Positions 16,101 to 23,958 of a stretch of 64,000 bases of DNA are shown piece by piece. This stretch comes from Clostridium sp. Marseille-P299 (GTDB lineage: Bacteria; Bacillota; Clostridia; Lachnospirales; Lachnospiraceae): positions 1,488,001-1,552,000 of the forward strand of contig NZ_FJVE01000007.1 in the NCBI RefSeq assembly GCF_900078195.1. Reading direction: 5' to 3'. A model generated the notes under the pieces. That model did no database searches and was not told where the DNA came from. It saw nothing but the letters and a program-made list of their open reading frames with translations. The position numbers were made by a program, and so were the translations under genes. The number at the start of each line of letters is the position of its first letter. Within the stretch, counting starts at the first letter, position 1.

Positions 16101-17091
16101 AGAATTTATTACAACGATTACACTGAATAAATCCTATTATAAATTAGGTCTTAATAAGACGTATCAATTAGTAGCAAAAATTAATAGCCCAAATGCATCC
16201 AATCAAAAGTTAAAATGGACATCTAGTAATAAAAAGATTGTTACAGTAGATTCCAAAGGACGTATCAAAGGAATCGCTTTAGGAACGGCAAAGATTACTG
16301 TTAGAGCCCTTGATGGATCAGGTGCTTATGCAACTTGTACGGTTCGTGTAACTAGATTAGTAACTAGTATTTCACTTGATGTTAACTATCTAACAATCGT
16401 ACAAGGAAAATCAAAAAAGATTACTGCTAAGGTACGACCTACAAATGCAACCTATAAAGTGCCATTATGGTCCTCCAATCAAAAAGATATCGCTATTGTT
16501 AATAAAAATGGTGTTGTAACAGCGCTTAGCCCAGGAAATGCGATTATTACTGCAAAAGCAAATGACAGTAGTGGAGTATCATCCATTTGTTATGTTAAAG
16601 TAATTGCACCAGTAGCAAGTACAGGAATCACTGTTTCTGAATCAGAAGTTGTAATGTCCCCAGGGGAAGCTAAGACAGTGGCAATTTCCATTGTTCCTAA
16701 CAATTCAACCGATAGCTATTCATGGAGTAGCGATAATGAATTGGTAGCAAAGGTCGATAAAAAGACGGGTAAAATTACTGCAAAAGCCATTGGAACAGCT
16801 AATATTACAGTAATGACAGAATCTGGACGCCGTGCAACAATAACAGTATATGTTGTTGGGCTTAGTCGAAGTGAAGTTTCATTACAACAATATACAAGCT
16901 TATTACTAAATCTTGAAGTAGACGGAGCAGGTAAGAATGATGTTAAAGTTCGCTGGGATGTTGATAACCAAGAGATAGCAACGGTTGTAAACGGAAGAGT
17001 AACAGGTAAGGCAATTGGTACAACCTATGTATACGCAGTTGTTAATGGCCGTAGACTTGCTTGCAAGGTTACAGTGACTAAGATTAAATAA
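13189..17091 (+). CDS. Secreted protein of about 13 Big_2 immunoglobulin-like repeats
   Basis: This 1300-residue protein has an N-terminal basic/hydrophobic signal peptide (about 1-25), a short Thr/Pro linker (TTTPTPTPTT near residue 50), then tandem bacterial Ig-like group 2 domains. About 13 copies of the pattern W-x-S-S-N-x-x-V-A-T-V-D...G-x-V-T-G-x-x-x-G-x-A-x-I-x-V can be counted, spaced about 80-85 residues apart. The first few, between residues 60 and 480, are more divergent. I see no LPXTG motif, no SLH repeats and no catalytic domain, so anchoring is unclear. AAGGAGG supports ATG 13189 or the adjacent ATG 13192. Such proteins are cell-surface or extracellular adhesion or scaffold components. 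It is monocistronic, with a terminator 50 nt downstream. Confidence 0.9.
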   Translation: MMNFKLRRIFAILLSITLLIVNLFPVSDGEGDVIITPMVESAAAATTTPTPTPTTIVDQYFMVVDSNRYPSGSQIQMKNNSMSLSITSGNNTVPVDADIEWLAYDENILHVDYISKYEATVYAVSPGYAQLGAIVRYNGIEYQVYCQIYVPLELHDTANSATGLYGMQTQVQVTDQDKRTLQLKGKEATDLNHYLVKLKYVSYKDDVTNDTVLKGDNIFTEKPPALKWESSNTSVVTVDNNGIVTAAGAGYAEVTVTTTTLSETGKPATLMFSVLVSATGYIKDEAENYQNKFTYVSKGSTIIIQTNAERADNLVWTIHKNSITGDKLNIKDNKFMDVYLSNVSGTATLSNVKAGIYYITARQSDKYEEINSKTQTLHITLIVPVSLPKGPIYMNVGDIYNILEIGNLPSQDYFSFTSENNNIASVTSSTGVITGKANGETKIIMHYKGGLFSSLYPIESEYAKDETLEVYVIDGISLNTSNASIYTGSTLQLVLNTSNNYEPVTWKSTNPSVATVDKEGLVTGVAVGETEIIVSQTINGVTKTATCKILVKQSVTSIKLNPSNTSIAVGDFLTINAEVTPKLNNVSLKWVTSDANIVKITQTGNLSATVSGVKGGTAVITAINQNNVVVGSCLINVYQAIQKITLSDTLVTAPLSAGSFQLYATITPDTAKDQDVIWSSTDTSVITVDQNGKVTLKKAGKAAIVVTSKVNSTIMAICNVIVTKSISGITLDQSTKNMFVGETFRLTYSVKPTDANNVAVTWTSTNSSVASVNAEGVVSAKAVGQATIIVRTVDGGYLATCNITVGRTATAVKLDVTKLTLNVGDYYDFKVTLTPADSTNAALTWESSDKSIAVVSKTGRVTAKKSGTCIIMVKTSSGSSAYCNLTVLQGSSGITISQTTATIYVGGKLELTAKITPEGATDKGVTWKSSNPKVATVDKSGLVKGVAGGVSIITVTSNDGGYVAHCVVTVKEFITTITLNKSYYKLGLNKTYQLVAKINSPNASNQKLKWTSSNKKIVTVDSKGRIKGIALGTAKITVRALDGSGAYATCTVRVTRLVTSISLDVNYLTIVQGKSKKITAKVRPTNATYKVPLWSSNQKDIAIVNKNGVVTALSPGNAIITAKANDSSGVSSICYVKVIAPVASTGITVSESEVVMSPGEAKTVAISIVPNNSTDSYSWSSDNELVAKVDKKTGKITAKAIGTANITVMTESGRRATITVYVVGLSRSEVSLQQYTSLLLNLEVDGAGKNDVKVRWDVDNQEIATVVNGRVTGKAIGTTYVYAVVNGRRLACKVTVTKIK

Positions 17092-17144
17092 AGCTTCTAT
17101 GAAATAAAATTGTTTCTATAAGAACTTATAGATTAAATAAAAGA

Positions 17145-17193
17145 GGTTACCATAAAAAGTGATTTATAACTTTTTGTGGTAATTCTTTTTTAT
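17145..17193 (+). terminator. Intrinsic terminator after the Ig-repeat gene
   Basis: GGTTACCATAAAAAGT pairs with ACTTTTTGTGGTAATT around an 8-nt loop, with one G-U pair, followed by CTTTTTT. Confidence 0.85.
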
Positions 17194-17199
17194 GTTAGG

Positions 17200-17688
17200 A
17201 AATATAAGCATAAGTGCTTTGTCCTATCATTTAAAAATCGCTCCGTTAAGAATATGCACTCGCTTAAAATGAAATATATCCCTAAAACGACTGTGCTCAT
17301 CAGTCGTAAATAACGACGAGAATATGCATTGGACGTTTTTTGTTCAATGTTAGAAAATTACGTCCTATCGTTTAGAAACGCTCCGCTAAGGATGCACATA
17401 ACGTATTAAGGTAGTTAGTCATTTAGTGATGGAGCGTCAGCACTAGAATGTGATTTGCACAGTCTTTGTAGTTATTTGAAAATGCAAATACACTTTATTG
17501 TGCATAATTAGGATTTGATATAGAGAGGTTATAAATTTATAAAAATGAAAAATAATAATTATAAAAATATTTATGAATAGGATTGAAAATAAAAATACTC
17601 TGTGATACAATGATAACGAACATATGTTTTGTGGTAAATAAAGGTAATTTTAAAAAGATAGATTTTGGAGAGAAGGTTAGGAGGAAAT
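17200..17688. repeat. Intergenic repeat pair with hairpins; no gene
   Basis: This 490-nt gap carries a diverged direct repeat. The first copy starts GTCCTATCATTTAAAAATCG at 17221 and the second GTCCTATCGTTTAGAAACGC at 17362. Both continue with CTCCGYTAAG and end near GCAC, about 38 bp each, and each is preceded by ATGTTAG. Between them ACGACTG (17287-17293) and CAGTCGT (17301-17307) form a perfect 7-bp hairpin. ACGCTCC at 17378-17384 can pair with GGAGCGT at 17431-17437. The layout resembles a genome-repeated intergenic element or a structured RNA. The last 200 nt before recN are plain AT-rich sequence. Confidence 0.5.
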
Positions 17689-19401
17689 ATGTTACTTAGT
17701 CTTCATGTTAAGAATTTTGCAATTATTGATGAAATTGAAGTTTATTTTAAAGATCATTTGAACATACTTACTGGTGAAACAGGTGCTGGTAAATCCATTA
17801 TCATAGGATCGATTAACGTTGCGCTTGGAGGAAAAGTATCCAAAGATATTATACGTCAAAACACAGATTATGCACTTGTTGAACTTGTATTCCAATCAAA
17901 CCAGAAACAAGTTATGGACAAGTTAAGGGAATTGGATTTACCTTGTGAAGATGATATGATTTTAATCTCGAGAAAAATCATGACAAATGGAAGAAGCATT
18001 TGCAAAATCAATGGAGAAAATGTAACTACTGCCATAATAAAGGAGATTTCTTCTTTACTATTAGATATTCATGGACAGCACGAACATCAGTCCCTTTTAT
18101 ATAAACAAAAACATTTAGAATTTGTTGACCATTTTGCAAAAGATGAAATTAGTGATTTAAAAGCAAGTTTACATCAGGAATATAATACATATAGTAAACT
18201 AAAAGAAGAATATGATGCTTCTAATATAGATGAAGATAAAAGATTACGAGAATTATCATTTATCGAATATGAATTAAATGAGATTATCGCAGCAAATTTA
18301 AAACTTCATGAAGATGAAGAATTACAAACGGAATATAAACGCTTATCGAATGCAAGTGCAATTGCAGATGGATTATCTGGCGCTTATCACTATACAGGGG
18401 AAGGAACAGAATCTGCAGCGGATGCAGTAAGTAGAGCAGTAAGACAATTAACTAAGATTGCTGAATATGATAATAAGGTATCTAGTTATTTAAACCAAAT
18501 AACAGAAATAGAAAGTTTGTTAAATGACTTTAATCGTGATGTTTCAGATTACATGACTGATTTTGAGGATTATAAAGATGAATTAGAAGGAGTGGAAAAA
18601 CGCCTAGACTTAATCAATCATCTTAAATCAAAGTATGGAATTACGTTAACTGATATTTTTACTTATTTAGAAAATTTAAAAATAAAAAAACAAAAATATC
18701 TCGATTATGATGAATATATGAATGGCTTAAAGCAAAAGCTTTTAGTAAAAGAAAATGAAATCAATAACTTATGTAGTGCTATTTCAGAGATACGTAAAAG
18801 AAAAGCGATAGAACTAACCATTAAGATGAAACAAGCTTTAGTTGATTTGAATTTTTTAGATGTAAAGTTCGAAATGGAATTTAATCGACTTGGACACTTT
18901 ACTATGAATGGATTTGATGATGCGGAATTTATGATTTCAACAAATCCTGGAGAACCATTAAAACCATTATCAAAAGTAGCTTCCGGTGGTGAATTATCAA
19001 GAATCATGCTTGCATTAAAATCAGTACTAGCAGAAAAAGATGTAGTGGGAACACTTATCTTTGATGAAATTGATGTTGGTGTAAGTGGAAGAACTGCTCA
19101 AAAAGTTTCTGAAAAACTATCAGTAATAGCAAGAAATCATCAGATTCTTTGTATTACGCATTTACCTCAAATTGCAGCAATGTCAGATCAACATTACGTC
19201 ATTGAGAAGATTACCAATGGTATAACAACAACCACTTCGATACGAAAATTGTCAGAAGAAGCATCTGTAGAAGAGCTTGCCCGAATATTAGGTGGTGCTG
19301 AAATTACAGAGAATGTGACGAATAATGCAAAAGAAATGAAAGCTTTGGCTAAAAAAATAAAAATCGAAAATAATAAACCATTAAGTGGGGCGATTTACTA
19401 A
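17689..19401 (+). CDS. recN: DNA repair protein RecN
   Basis: This 570-residue SMC-like ATPase acts in double-strand break repair. It starts MLLSLHVKNFAIIDEIE, has Walker A LTGETGAGKSIIIGS and a DIHGQHEHQSLL block. A long coiled-coil region covers about residues 150-370, followed by signature SKVASGGELSRIMLALK, Walker B LIFDEIDVGVSG and a C-terminal ITHLPQIAAMSDQHY. ATG 17689 is favoured by AGGAGG seven nt upstream and by family length; the frame is open eight codons further upstream. recN followed by spoIVB and spo0A is a conserved Firmicutes order. A terminator follows. Confidence 0.97.
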   Translation: MLLSLHVKNFAIIDEIEVYFKDHLNILTGETGAGKSIIIGSINVALGGKVSKDIIRQNTDYALVELVFQSNQKQVMDKLRELDLPCEDDMILISRKIMTNGRSICKINGENVTTAIIKEISSLLLDIHGQHEHQSLLYKQKHLEFVDHFAKDEISDLKASLHQEYNTYSKLKEEYDASNIDEDKRLRELSFIEYELNEIIAANLKLHEDEELQTEYKRLSNASAIADGLSGAYHYTGEGTESAADAVSRAVRQLTKIAEYDNKVSSYLNQITEIESLLNDFNRDVSDYMTDFEDYKDELEGVEKRLDLINHLKSKYGITLTDIFTYLENLKIKKQKYLDYDEYMNGLKQKLLVKENEINNLCSAISEIRKRKAIELTIKMKQALVDLNFLDVKFEMEFNRLGHFTMNGFDDAEFMISTNPGEPLKPLSKVASGGELSRIMLALKSVLAEKDVVGTLIFDEIDVGVSGRTAQKVSEKLSVIARNHQILCITHLPQIAAMSDQHYVIEKITNGITTTTSIRKLSEEASVEELARILGGAEITENVTNNAKEMKALAKKIKIENNKPLSGAIY

Positions 19402-19458
19402 AAATCCTAGTTTGAAAATCAAACAAATACGCATACTAATTGAAGAATCTAATAATGC

Positions 19459-19486
19459 AAGGATATACTTGAGTGTATATCCTTTT
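19459..19486 (+). terminator. Intrinsic terminator after recN
   Basis: AAGGATATAC (19459-19468) pairs with GTATATCCTT (19475-19484) around TTGAGT, followed by TTC and a T-rich stretch. Confidence 0.85.
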
Positions 19487-19546
19487 CTTATTGGCGTTTT
19501 TTAAATTCCGCTTACAACGACAGAAAGAAAGGCAGGAGAAAAAAGT

Positions 19547-20884
19547 ATGCGTACGAGTTTATCAAGAGGGAAAGCAGATAGTCCATTCATGAGAAGATAT
19601 CGAATGATACTTATACTTTTCTTTATTTTAAATATCATTGGTATCATATGGTTTACTTATTATAGATTTAATAACATTATACCTGATAAGATAAGGATTT
19701 TAGTAGATAAATCACAGAATTTCGATTTCAAATTACCAATTGAAGCAGATATAATTACCGAAGATGTTGGTGTACTTCAAGTAAATGAATCCAAAGTTCC
19801 ATCCAATCAGATTCATATCAATTTCAATGAACCGTTCTCAATTCAGTCATCTAAGACAGGAAGCTATACGGTAATACTTAAGTTATTTGGATTTCTTGAG
19901 TTAAAAAAAATATCTTTGGATGTTATAGAATCAATGGAATTGATTCCAAGTGGTATGCCTATTGGTATCACCCTTCGTACAAATGGTATTTTGGTTCTTG
20001 GAACTGCTCCAATAACGGGAGAAGATGGCATGAATTACGAACCTGCAATTAATATTTTAAAAACAGGTGATTATATAACAGCTGTCAATGGGAAAACTGT
20101 TAAGTCAAAAGAAGAATTAATAAAATTGATACAAGCGACCAACGGTGAAATTGTTAATTTTAATATTAGAAGAAAGAAAAATGAGCTTACAGTTTCAATA
20201 AAGCCAGTAAAAACTTCGTCGGGAGAATATAAAATAGGTACTTGGATTCGAGATGATACACAAGGTATTGGTACTTTAACTTTTATCAGCAGTAATGGTG
20301 ATTTTGGTGCATTAGGACATGGAATTACGGATGTTGATACAGGAGTTTTATTAGAAGTAGGAGAAGGTGCGATTTACCATGCTGATATTATTTCAATTGT
20401 AAAAGGGCAATCAGGTGCTCCAGGCGAATTATCAGGTGTAATCCATCAGAATGAAACTGGAAAAATTGGAACACTTTTTAAGAATACCCATCAAGGAATT
20501 TTTGGTACAGTAAATTCGAACTCTGATATATATAAGAGTGCGTCTGATAATAATTATTCTGTTCCTATGCCAATTGGTTTAAAACAAGAGGTTCAAATTG
20601 GTAATGCATCGATACTTTGCTATGTAGAAGGTAAAATAAAAGAATATTCCATTCGTATTGAAGAAGTTGATTTAAATAGTAGTAATTTGAGTAAAGGTTT
20701 AGTAATAAAGATAACAGATCCTGACTTAATTGCGACAACTGGTGGAATTGTTCAAGGTATGAGTGGTAGCCCTATTATACAAAATGGGAAATTAATTGGA
20801 GCTGTGACACATGTATTTGTTCGAGACCCAGCAAGAGGATATGGAACATTTATCGAGAATATGATACAAGTTCTACAAGAGTAG
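19547..20884 (+). CDS. spoIVB: SpoIVB, sporulation intramembrane-signalling serine protease (S55)
   Basis: This 445-residue protein has an N-terminal membrane anchor (about 20-40) and a PDZ domain (about 130-215, with TGDYITAVNGKTVKSKEEL). The S55 peptidase domain holds the catalytic His near residue 258 in GALGHGITDVDTG and the Ser near 406 in VQGMSGSPII. In Bacillus, SpoIVB is secreted from the forespore and cleaves SpoIVFA, releasing SpoIVFB to activate pro-sigma-K. ATG follows AGGCAGGAG. Position just before spo0A is the classic arrangement. It is probably transcribed in the forespore; I could not define a sigma-G box with confidence. Confidence 0.97.
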   Translation: MRTSLSRGKADSPFMRRYRMILILFFILNIIGIIWFTYYRFNNIIPDKIRILVDKSQNFDFKLPIEADIITEDVGVLQVNESKVPSNQIHINFNEPFSIQSSKTGSYTVILKLFGFLELKKISLDVIESMELIPSGMPIGITLRTNGILVLGTAPITGEDGMNYEPAINILKTGDYITAVNGKTVKSKEELIKLIQATNGEIVNFNIRRKKNELTVSIKPVKTSSGEYKIGTWIRDDTQGIGTLTFISSNGDFGALGHGITDVDTGVLLEVGEGAIYHADIISIVKGQSGAPGELSGVIHQNETGKIGTLFKNTHQGIFGTVNSNSDIYKSASDNNYSVPMPIGLKQEVQIGNASILCYVEGKIKEYSIRIEEVDLNSSNLSKGLVIKITDPDLIATTGGIVQGMSGSPIIQNGKLIGAVTHVFVRDPARGYGTFIENMIQVLQE

Positions 20885-21205
20885 AAATAAAAAATTAAAA
20901 TAAAACAAAAAGTATCCCCTTTAATTCGACTGCTAGAAAATCTTGGTTTTATATAAAGTTTTTCCATTTTTTTATTAATTAGTTATTGCAATATGTCGAA
21001 TTATGCGTTAAAATAGAATTGAAAATATGGGAATTAATGGATATAATTCATTTGTAAACAGAATTACATTTATTTACAATTGTTTGTATATAAAGTAGAA
21101 GAAGAGAATTTGCAGAATTAGGCGCCAATTTTGTACAAATTCAACGGGAAGCAAAAGATGTGTCGAAAAGTGTAAAATTGAATCGTTTTTGGGAGGTATT
21201 TTTTA
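20885..21205 (+). promoter_or_regulatory. spo0A control region with a promoter and two Spo0A boxes
   Basis: This 321-nt gap has no ORF. TTGCAA at 20986-20991 and TAAAAT at 21009-21014 form a sigma-A-like promoter with a 17-bp spacer. TGTCGAA, the core Spo0A box, occurs inside that spacer (20994-21000) and again at 21161-21167, 39 bp before the ATG. A second promoter-like pair, TTGTAA (21052-21057) and TACAAT (21075-21080), also spaced 17 bp, lies between the boxes. The arrangement predicts Spo0A autoregulation, with the spacer box expected to repress. In Bacillus spo0A is likewise driven by two promoters with 0A boxes. Confidence 0.65.
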
Positions 21206-22006
21206 ATGGGTAAGATTTCAGTAGCTATTGTAGACGATAATGTCAGAATGTTAAATTTATTAGAAGACATTTTAAAAGAAGACAATGAAATTGAAGTTAT
21301 AGGGAGAGCTGAAAATGGAGTAGATGCTCTTGAATTAATAAAAGAGAAAAATCCAGACGTCGTTTTACTAGATTTGATTATGCCAAAACTTGATGGACTT
21401 GGCGTTATGGAGAAGATTAAGAAGAGTAGTGAGTTTAAGCGTACCCCTTCTTTTATCGTTATAACAGCGATCGGACAAGAACGAGTAACGGAAAATGCAT
21501 TTGAACTTGGTGCTAGTTATTATATTATGAAACCATTTGATAATAATATGGTTCTTAGTAGAATAAAGCAAGTAAAAGGTGATTCACATTCCAGATTAAT
21601 AGATAATCACAAAATGGTGACTTATGAAAATACAAATTCCTATAAAGAAAGAAATTTAGAATCTGATGTAACAAACATCATTCATGAAATTGGAGTTCCA
21701 GCTCATATTAAAGGATATCAATATCTTAGAGATGCAATTATGATGTCAGTGGATGACAATGAGATGCTTAATTCCATTACGAAACAATTATATCCTTCGA
21801 TAGCAAAACGCCATAAAACTACACCAAGTCGTGTAGAACGTGCAATTAGACATGCAATAGAAGTGGCATGGAGTAGAGGAAAGATGGATACAATTGACGA
21901 TTTATTTGGATATACTGTAAGTAATGGAAAAGGAAAACCTACAAATTCGGAGTTTGTAGCATTAATTGCAGATAAAATTCGATTAGAGTATAAATTAAGA
22001 ATGTAA
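21206..22006 (+). CDS. spo0A: Spo0A, master response regulator of sporulation
   Basis: This 266-residue protein has an N-terminal receiver domain (about 1-125) with acidic pocket Asp10/Asp11 and phosphoacceptor Asp56 in [10 protein letters not shown] linker leads to the C-terminal Spo0A DNA-binding domain (about 155-266) containing [16 protein letters not shown] and [17 protein letters not shown], the conserved recognition region. Phospho-Spo0A binds TGTCGAA boxes to start sporulation. GGGAGG precedes the ATG at 21206. Two Spo0A boxes lie in its own upstream region. Confidence 0.99.
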   Translation: MGKISVAIVDDNVRMLNLLEDILKEDNEIEVIGRAENGVDALELIKEKNPDVVLLDLIMPKLDGLGVMEKIKKSSEFKRTPSFIVITAIGQERVTENAFELGASYYIMKPFDNNMVLSRIKQVKGDSHSRLIDNHKMVTYENTNSYKERNLESDVTNIIHEIGVPAHIKGYQYLRDAIMMSVDDNEMLNSITKQLYPSIAKRHKTTPSRVERAIRHAIEVAWSRGKMDTIDDLFGYTVSNGKGKPTNSEFVALIADKIRLEYKLRM

Positions 22007-22112
22007 TATCAATGTAAATATTGTAATGTATTCGTTTCCTCTTTTTATTATTATTGTTTCATGTATAATGAAATAAAATTATACAACTACCAATTGATTG
22101 GAGGCGTATACA

Positions 22113-23549
22113 ATGAAGAAAATATTATTTGCAGCATCGGAGTGTGTACCATTTATAAAAACGGGTGGTTTAGCAGATGTAGTTGGAACTTTACCAAGAT
22201 ACATAGATAAAGAGAAGTTTGATGTTCGAGTAATAATTCCGAATTATTTAGCCATACCTGAAGTCTATAAACAGAAGATGATTCCTAAGACTCATTTTTA
22301 TATGGACTTAGCATGGAGAAATCAATACGTTGGTATAATGGAGATGGAGTATGAAGGAATTATTTTTTACTTTATTGATAATGAATTTTATTTTACAGGG
22401 GTAAAGCCCTATGGAAATATTTATGAAGATATCGAAAAGTTTGCATTCTTTTGTAAGGCAACACTTTCATGTCTTCAGGCAGTCGATTTTCAGCCAGATA
22501 TTATACACTGCCATGATTGGCAAACAGGTCTTATACCAGTTTTTCTACACGATGAATTTATAAATAATCCGTTTTACCGTAATATAAAAACGATAATAAC
22601 CATTCATAATTTGAAATTCCAAGGAGTTTGGGATAAAAAGACTATAAAAGATATCACAGGCTTGCCAGAGAATTATTTCTCAATGGATAAATTAGAGGCA
22701 TATGGTGATGCAAATTATTTGAAGGGTGGAATTGTATTTTCAGATTTTATAACTACGGTAAGCGATTCTTATGCGGAAGAAATTAAGATGCCATTTTACG
22801 GAGAAGGTCTTGATGGACTTTTAAGAGCAAGATCGAATTCGTTAATAGGTATTGTGAATGGTATTGATTATGAAGAGTACAATCCTTTTACGGATTCATT
22901 GATTTTTAAAAATTATAATCCAATAAATTTCCGTAAGGAAAAGGTTAAAAATAAACGTGCATTGCAAGCAGAGCTTGGTTTGGATGAAAAAGACAATGTT
23001 TTTATGATCGGAATTGTTTCAAGATTAACGGATCAAAAGGGCTTAGATTTAATTGACTATATGATGGAGGAAATTTGTGCAGAGGATACGCAACTTGTGG
23101 TTTTGGGAACTGGTGAAGAGAAATATGAAAATTTGTTTCGACATTTTGCTTGGAAGTATGAGAAACGAGTTTCCGCTAATATTTTTTATTCAGATGAACG
23201 TTCCCACAAAATCTACGCCGCAAGTGATGCCTTCTTAATGCCATCTTTATTTGAACCTTGTGGATTAAGTCAATTAATAAGTCTTCGCTATGGTACGGTG
23301 CCAATTGTGCGTGAAACCGGGGGGTTGAGAGATACCGTAATGCCATACGATGAATACAATAGTCTTGGCACAGGATTTCGTTTTAAAAATTACAATGCAC
23401 ATGAAATGTTAGATACAATACGTTATGCAAAAAACGTTTTTTATAATAAAAAGAGAGAATGGAATAAATTAATAGATCGGGGAATGAACCAAAATTTTTC
23501 ATGGGGGAACTCAGCAAATAAGTACGAAAAACTATATAATAATTTATAA
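22113..23549 (+). CDS. glgA: Glycogen synthase GlgA (GT5)
   Basis: This 478-residue ADP-glucose-dependent glycogen synthase has the ADP-glucose-binding KTGGLADVVGTLP near the N-terminus. HCHDWQTGLIPVFL and TIHNLKFQGVW follow in the first Rossmann domain, then GIVSRLTDQKGLDL, and the C-terminal FEPCGLSQLISLRYGTVPIV with the catalytic Glu. GGAGGCG seven nt upstream selects ATG 22113; the frame stays open five codons further upstream from a TTG. It extends alpha-1,4-glucan chains in the cytosol. No other glg gene is adjacent, so it stands alone here, ended by a long imperfect hairpin. Confidence 0.96.
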   Translation: MKKILFAASECVPFIKTGGLADVVGTLPRYIDKEKFDVRVIIPNYLAIPEVYKQKMIPKTHFYMDLAWRNQYVGIMEMEYEGIIFYFIDNEFYFTGVKPYGNIYEDIEKFAFFCKATLSCLQAVDFQPDIIHCHDWQTGLIPVFLHDEFINNPFYRNIKTIITIHNLKFQGVWDKKTIKDITGLPENYFSMDKLEAYGDANYLKGGIVFSDFITTVSDSYAEEIKMPFYGEGLDGLLRARSNSLIGIVNGIDYEEYNPFTDSLIFKNYNPINFRKEKVKNKRALQAELGLDEKDNVFMIGIVSRLTDQKGLDLIDYMMEEICAEDTQLVVLGTGEEKYENLFRHFAWKYEKRVSANIFYSDERSHKIYAASDAFLMPSLFEPCGLSQLISLRYGTVPIVRETGGLRDTVMPYDEYNSLGTGFRFKNYNAHEMLDTIRYAKNVFYNKKREWNKLIDRGMNQNFSWGNSANKYEKLYNNL

Positions 23550-23555
23550 TCAGGC

Positions 23556-23625
23556 AGAGGGTGTCAAGAAATATCAATGTGTATGTGGCTTACATAGAAT
23601 TGATGTTTTTTGGCACTCTCATTTG
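23556..23625 (+). terminator. Long imperfect hairpin after glgA
   Basis: GAGGGTGTCAAGAAATATCAAT is matched by a downstream ATTGATGTTTTTTGGCACTCTC arm ending at 23620, giving a stem of about 22 bp with a few G-U or mismatched pairs and a loop of about 22 nt. It is a likely terminator, although its length also allows an RNA-stability role. Confidence 0.7.
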
Positions 23626-23958
23626 TTATTTAAGAAAATTTTTGTTAGAAGATGTATTATTTTTAAATAAAGAAGATTTAAGCTGAATTTTAGCAGAAAT
23701 ATAGACAGATTTTTTTGACATTCTCATTTTTGTGTGTACAATATTTAAGGAAAGCATAATTTGCAATATTTACACCACTATATGAAGTGTATTTTTTTTA
23801 GAAAATTTTATATAATTATAACATGGTGTGGTGTGTCTTGATAGACAATTAAAACAAGCCATACATATAATTTTATTTTATATAAACATAGGAGTAAGCA
23901 TTAATAGATTTAGCAATAAAATAAGTATTTAAAATAAGAAACGAAGAGAGGACTTTTT
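23626..23958 (+). promoter_or_regulatory. murE upstream region with sigma-A-type promoter
   Basis: TTGACA at 23715-23720 and TACAAT at 23737-23742 are 16 bp apart, predicting a start near 23749 and a leader of about 210 nt before murE. In the leader a weak CACT/AGTG stem near 23774-23790 is followed by a run of eight T residues, which could be an attenuator. No ORF is present. Confidence 0.5.
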
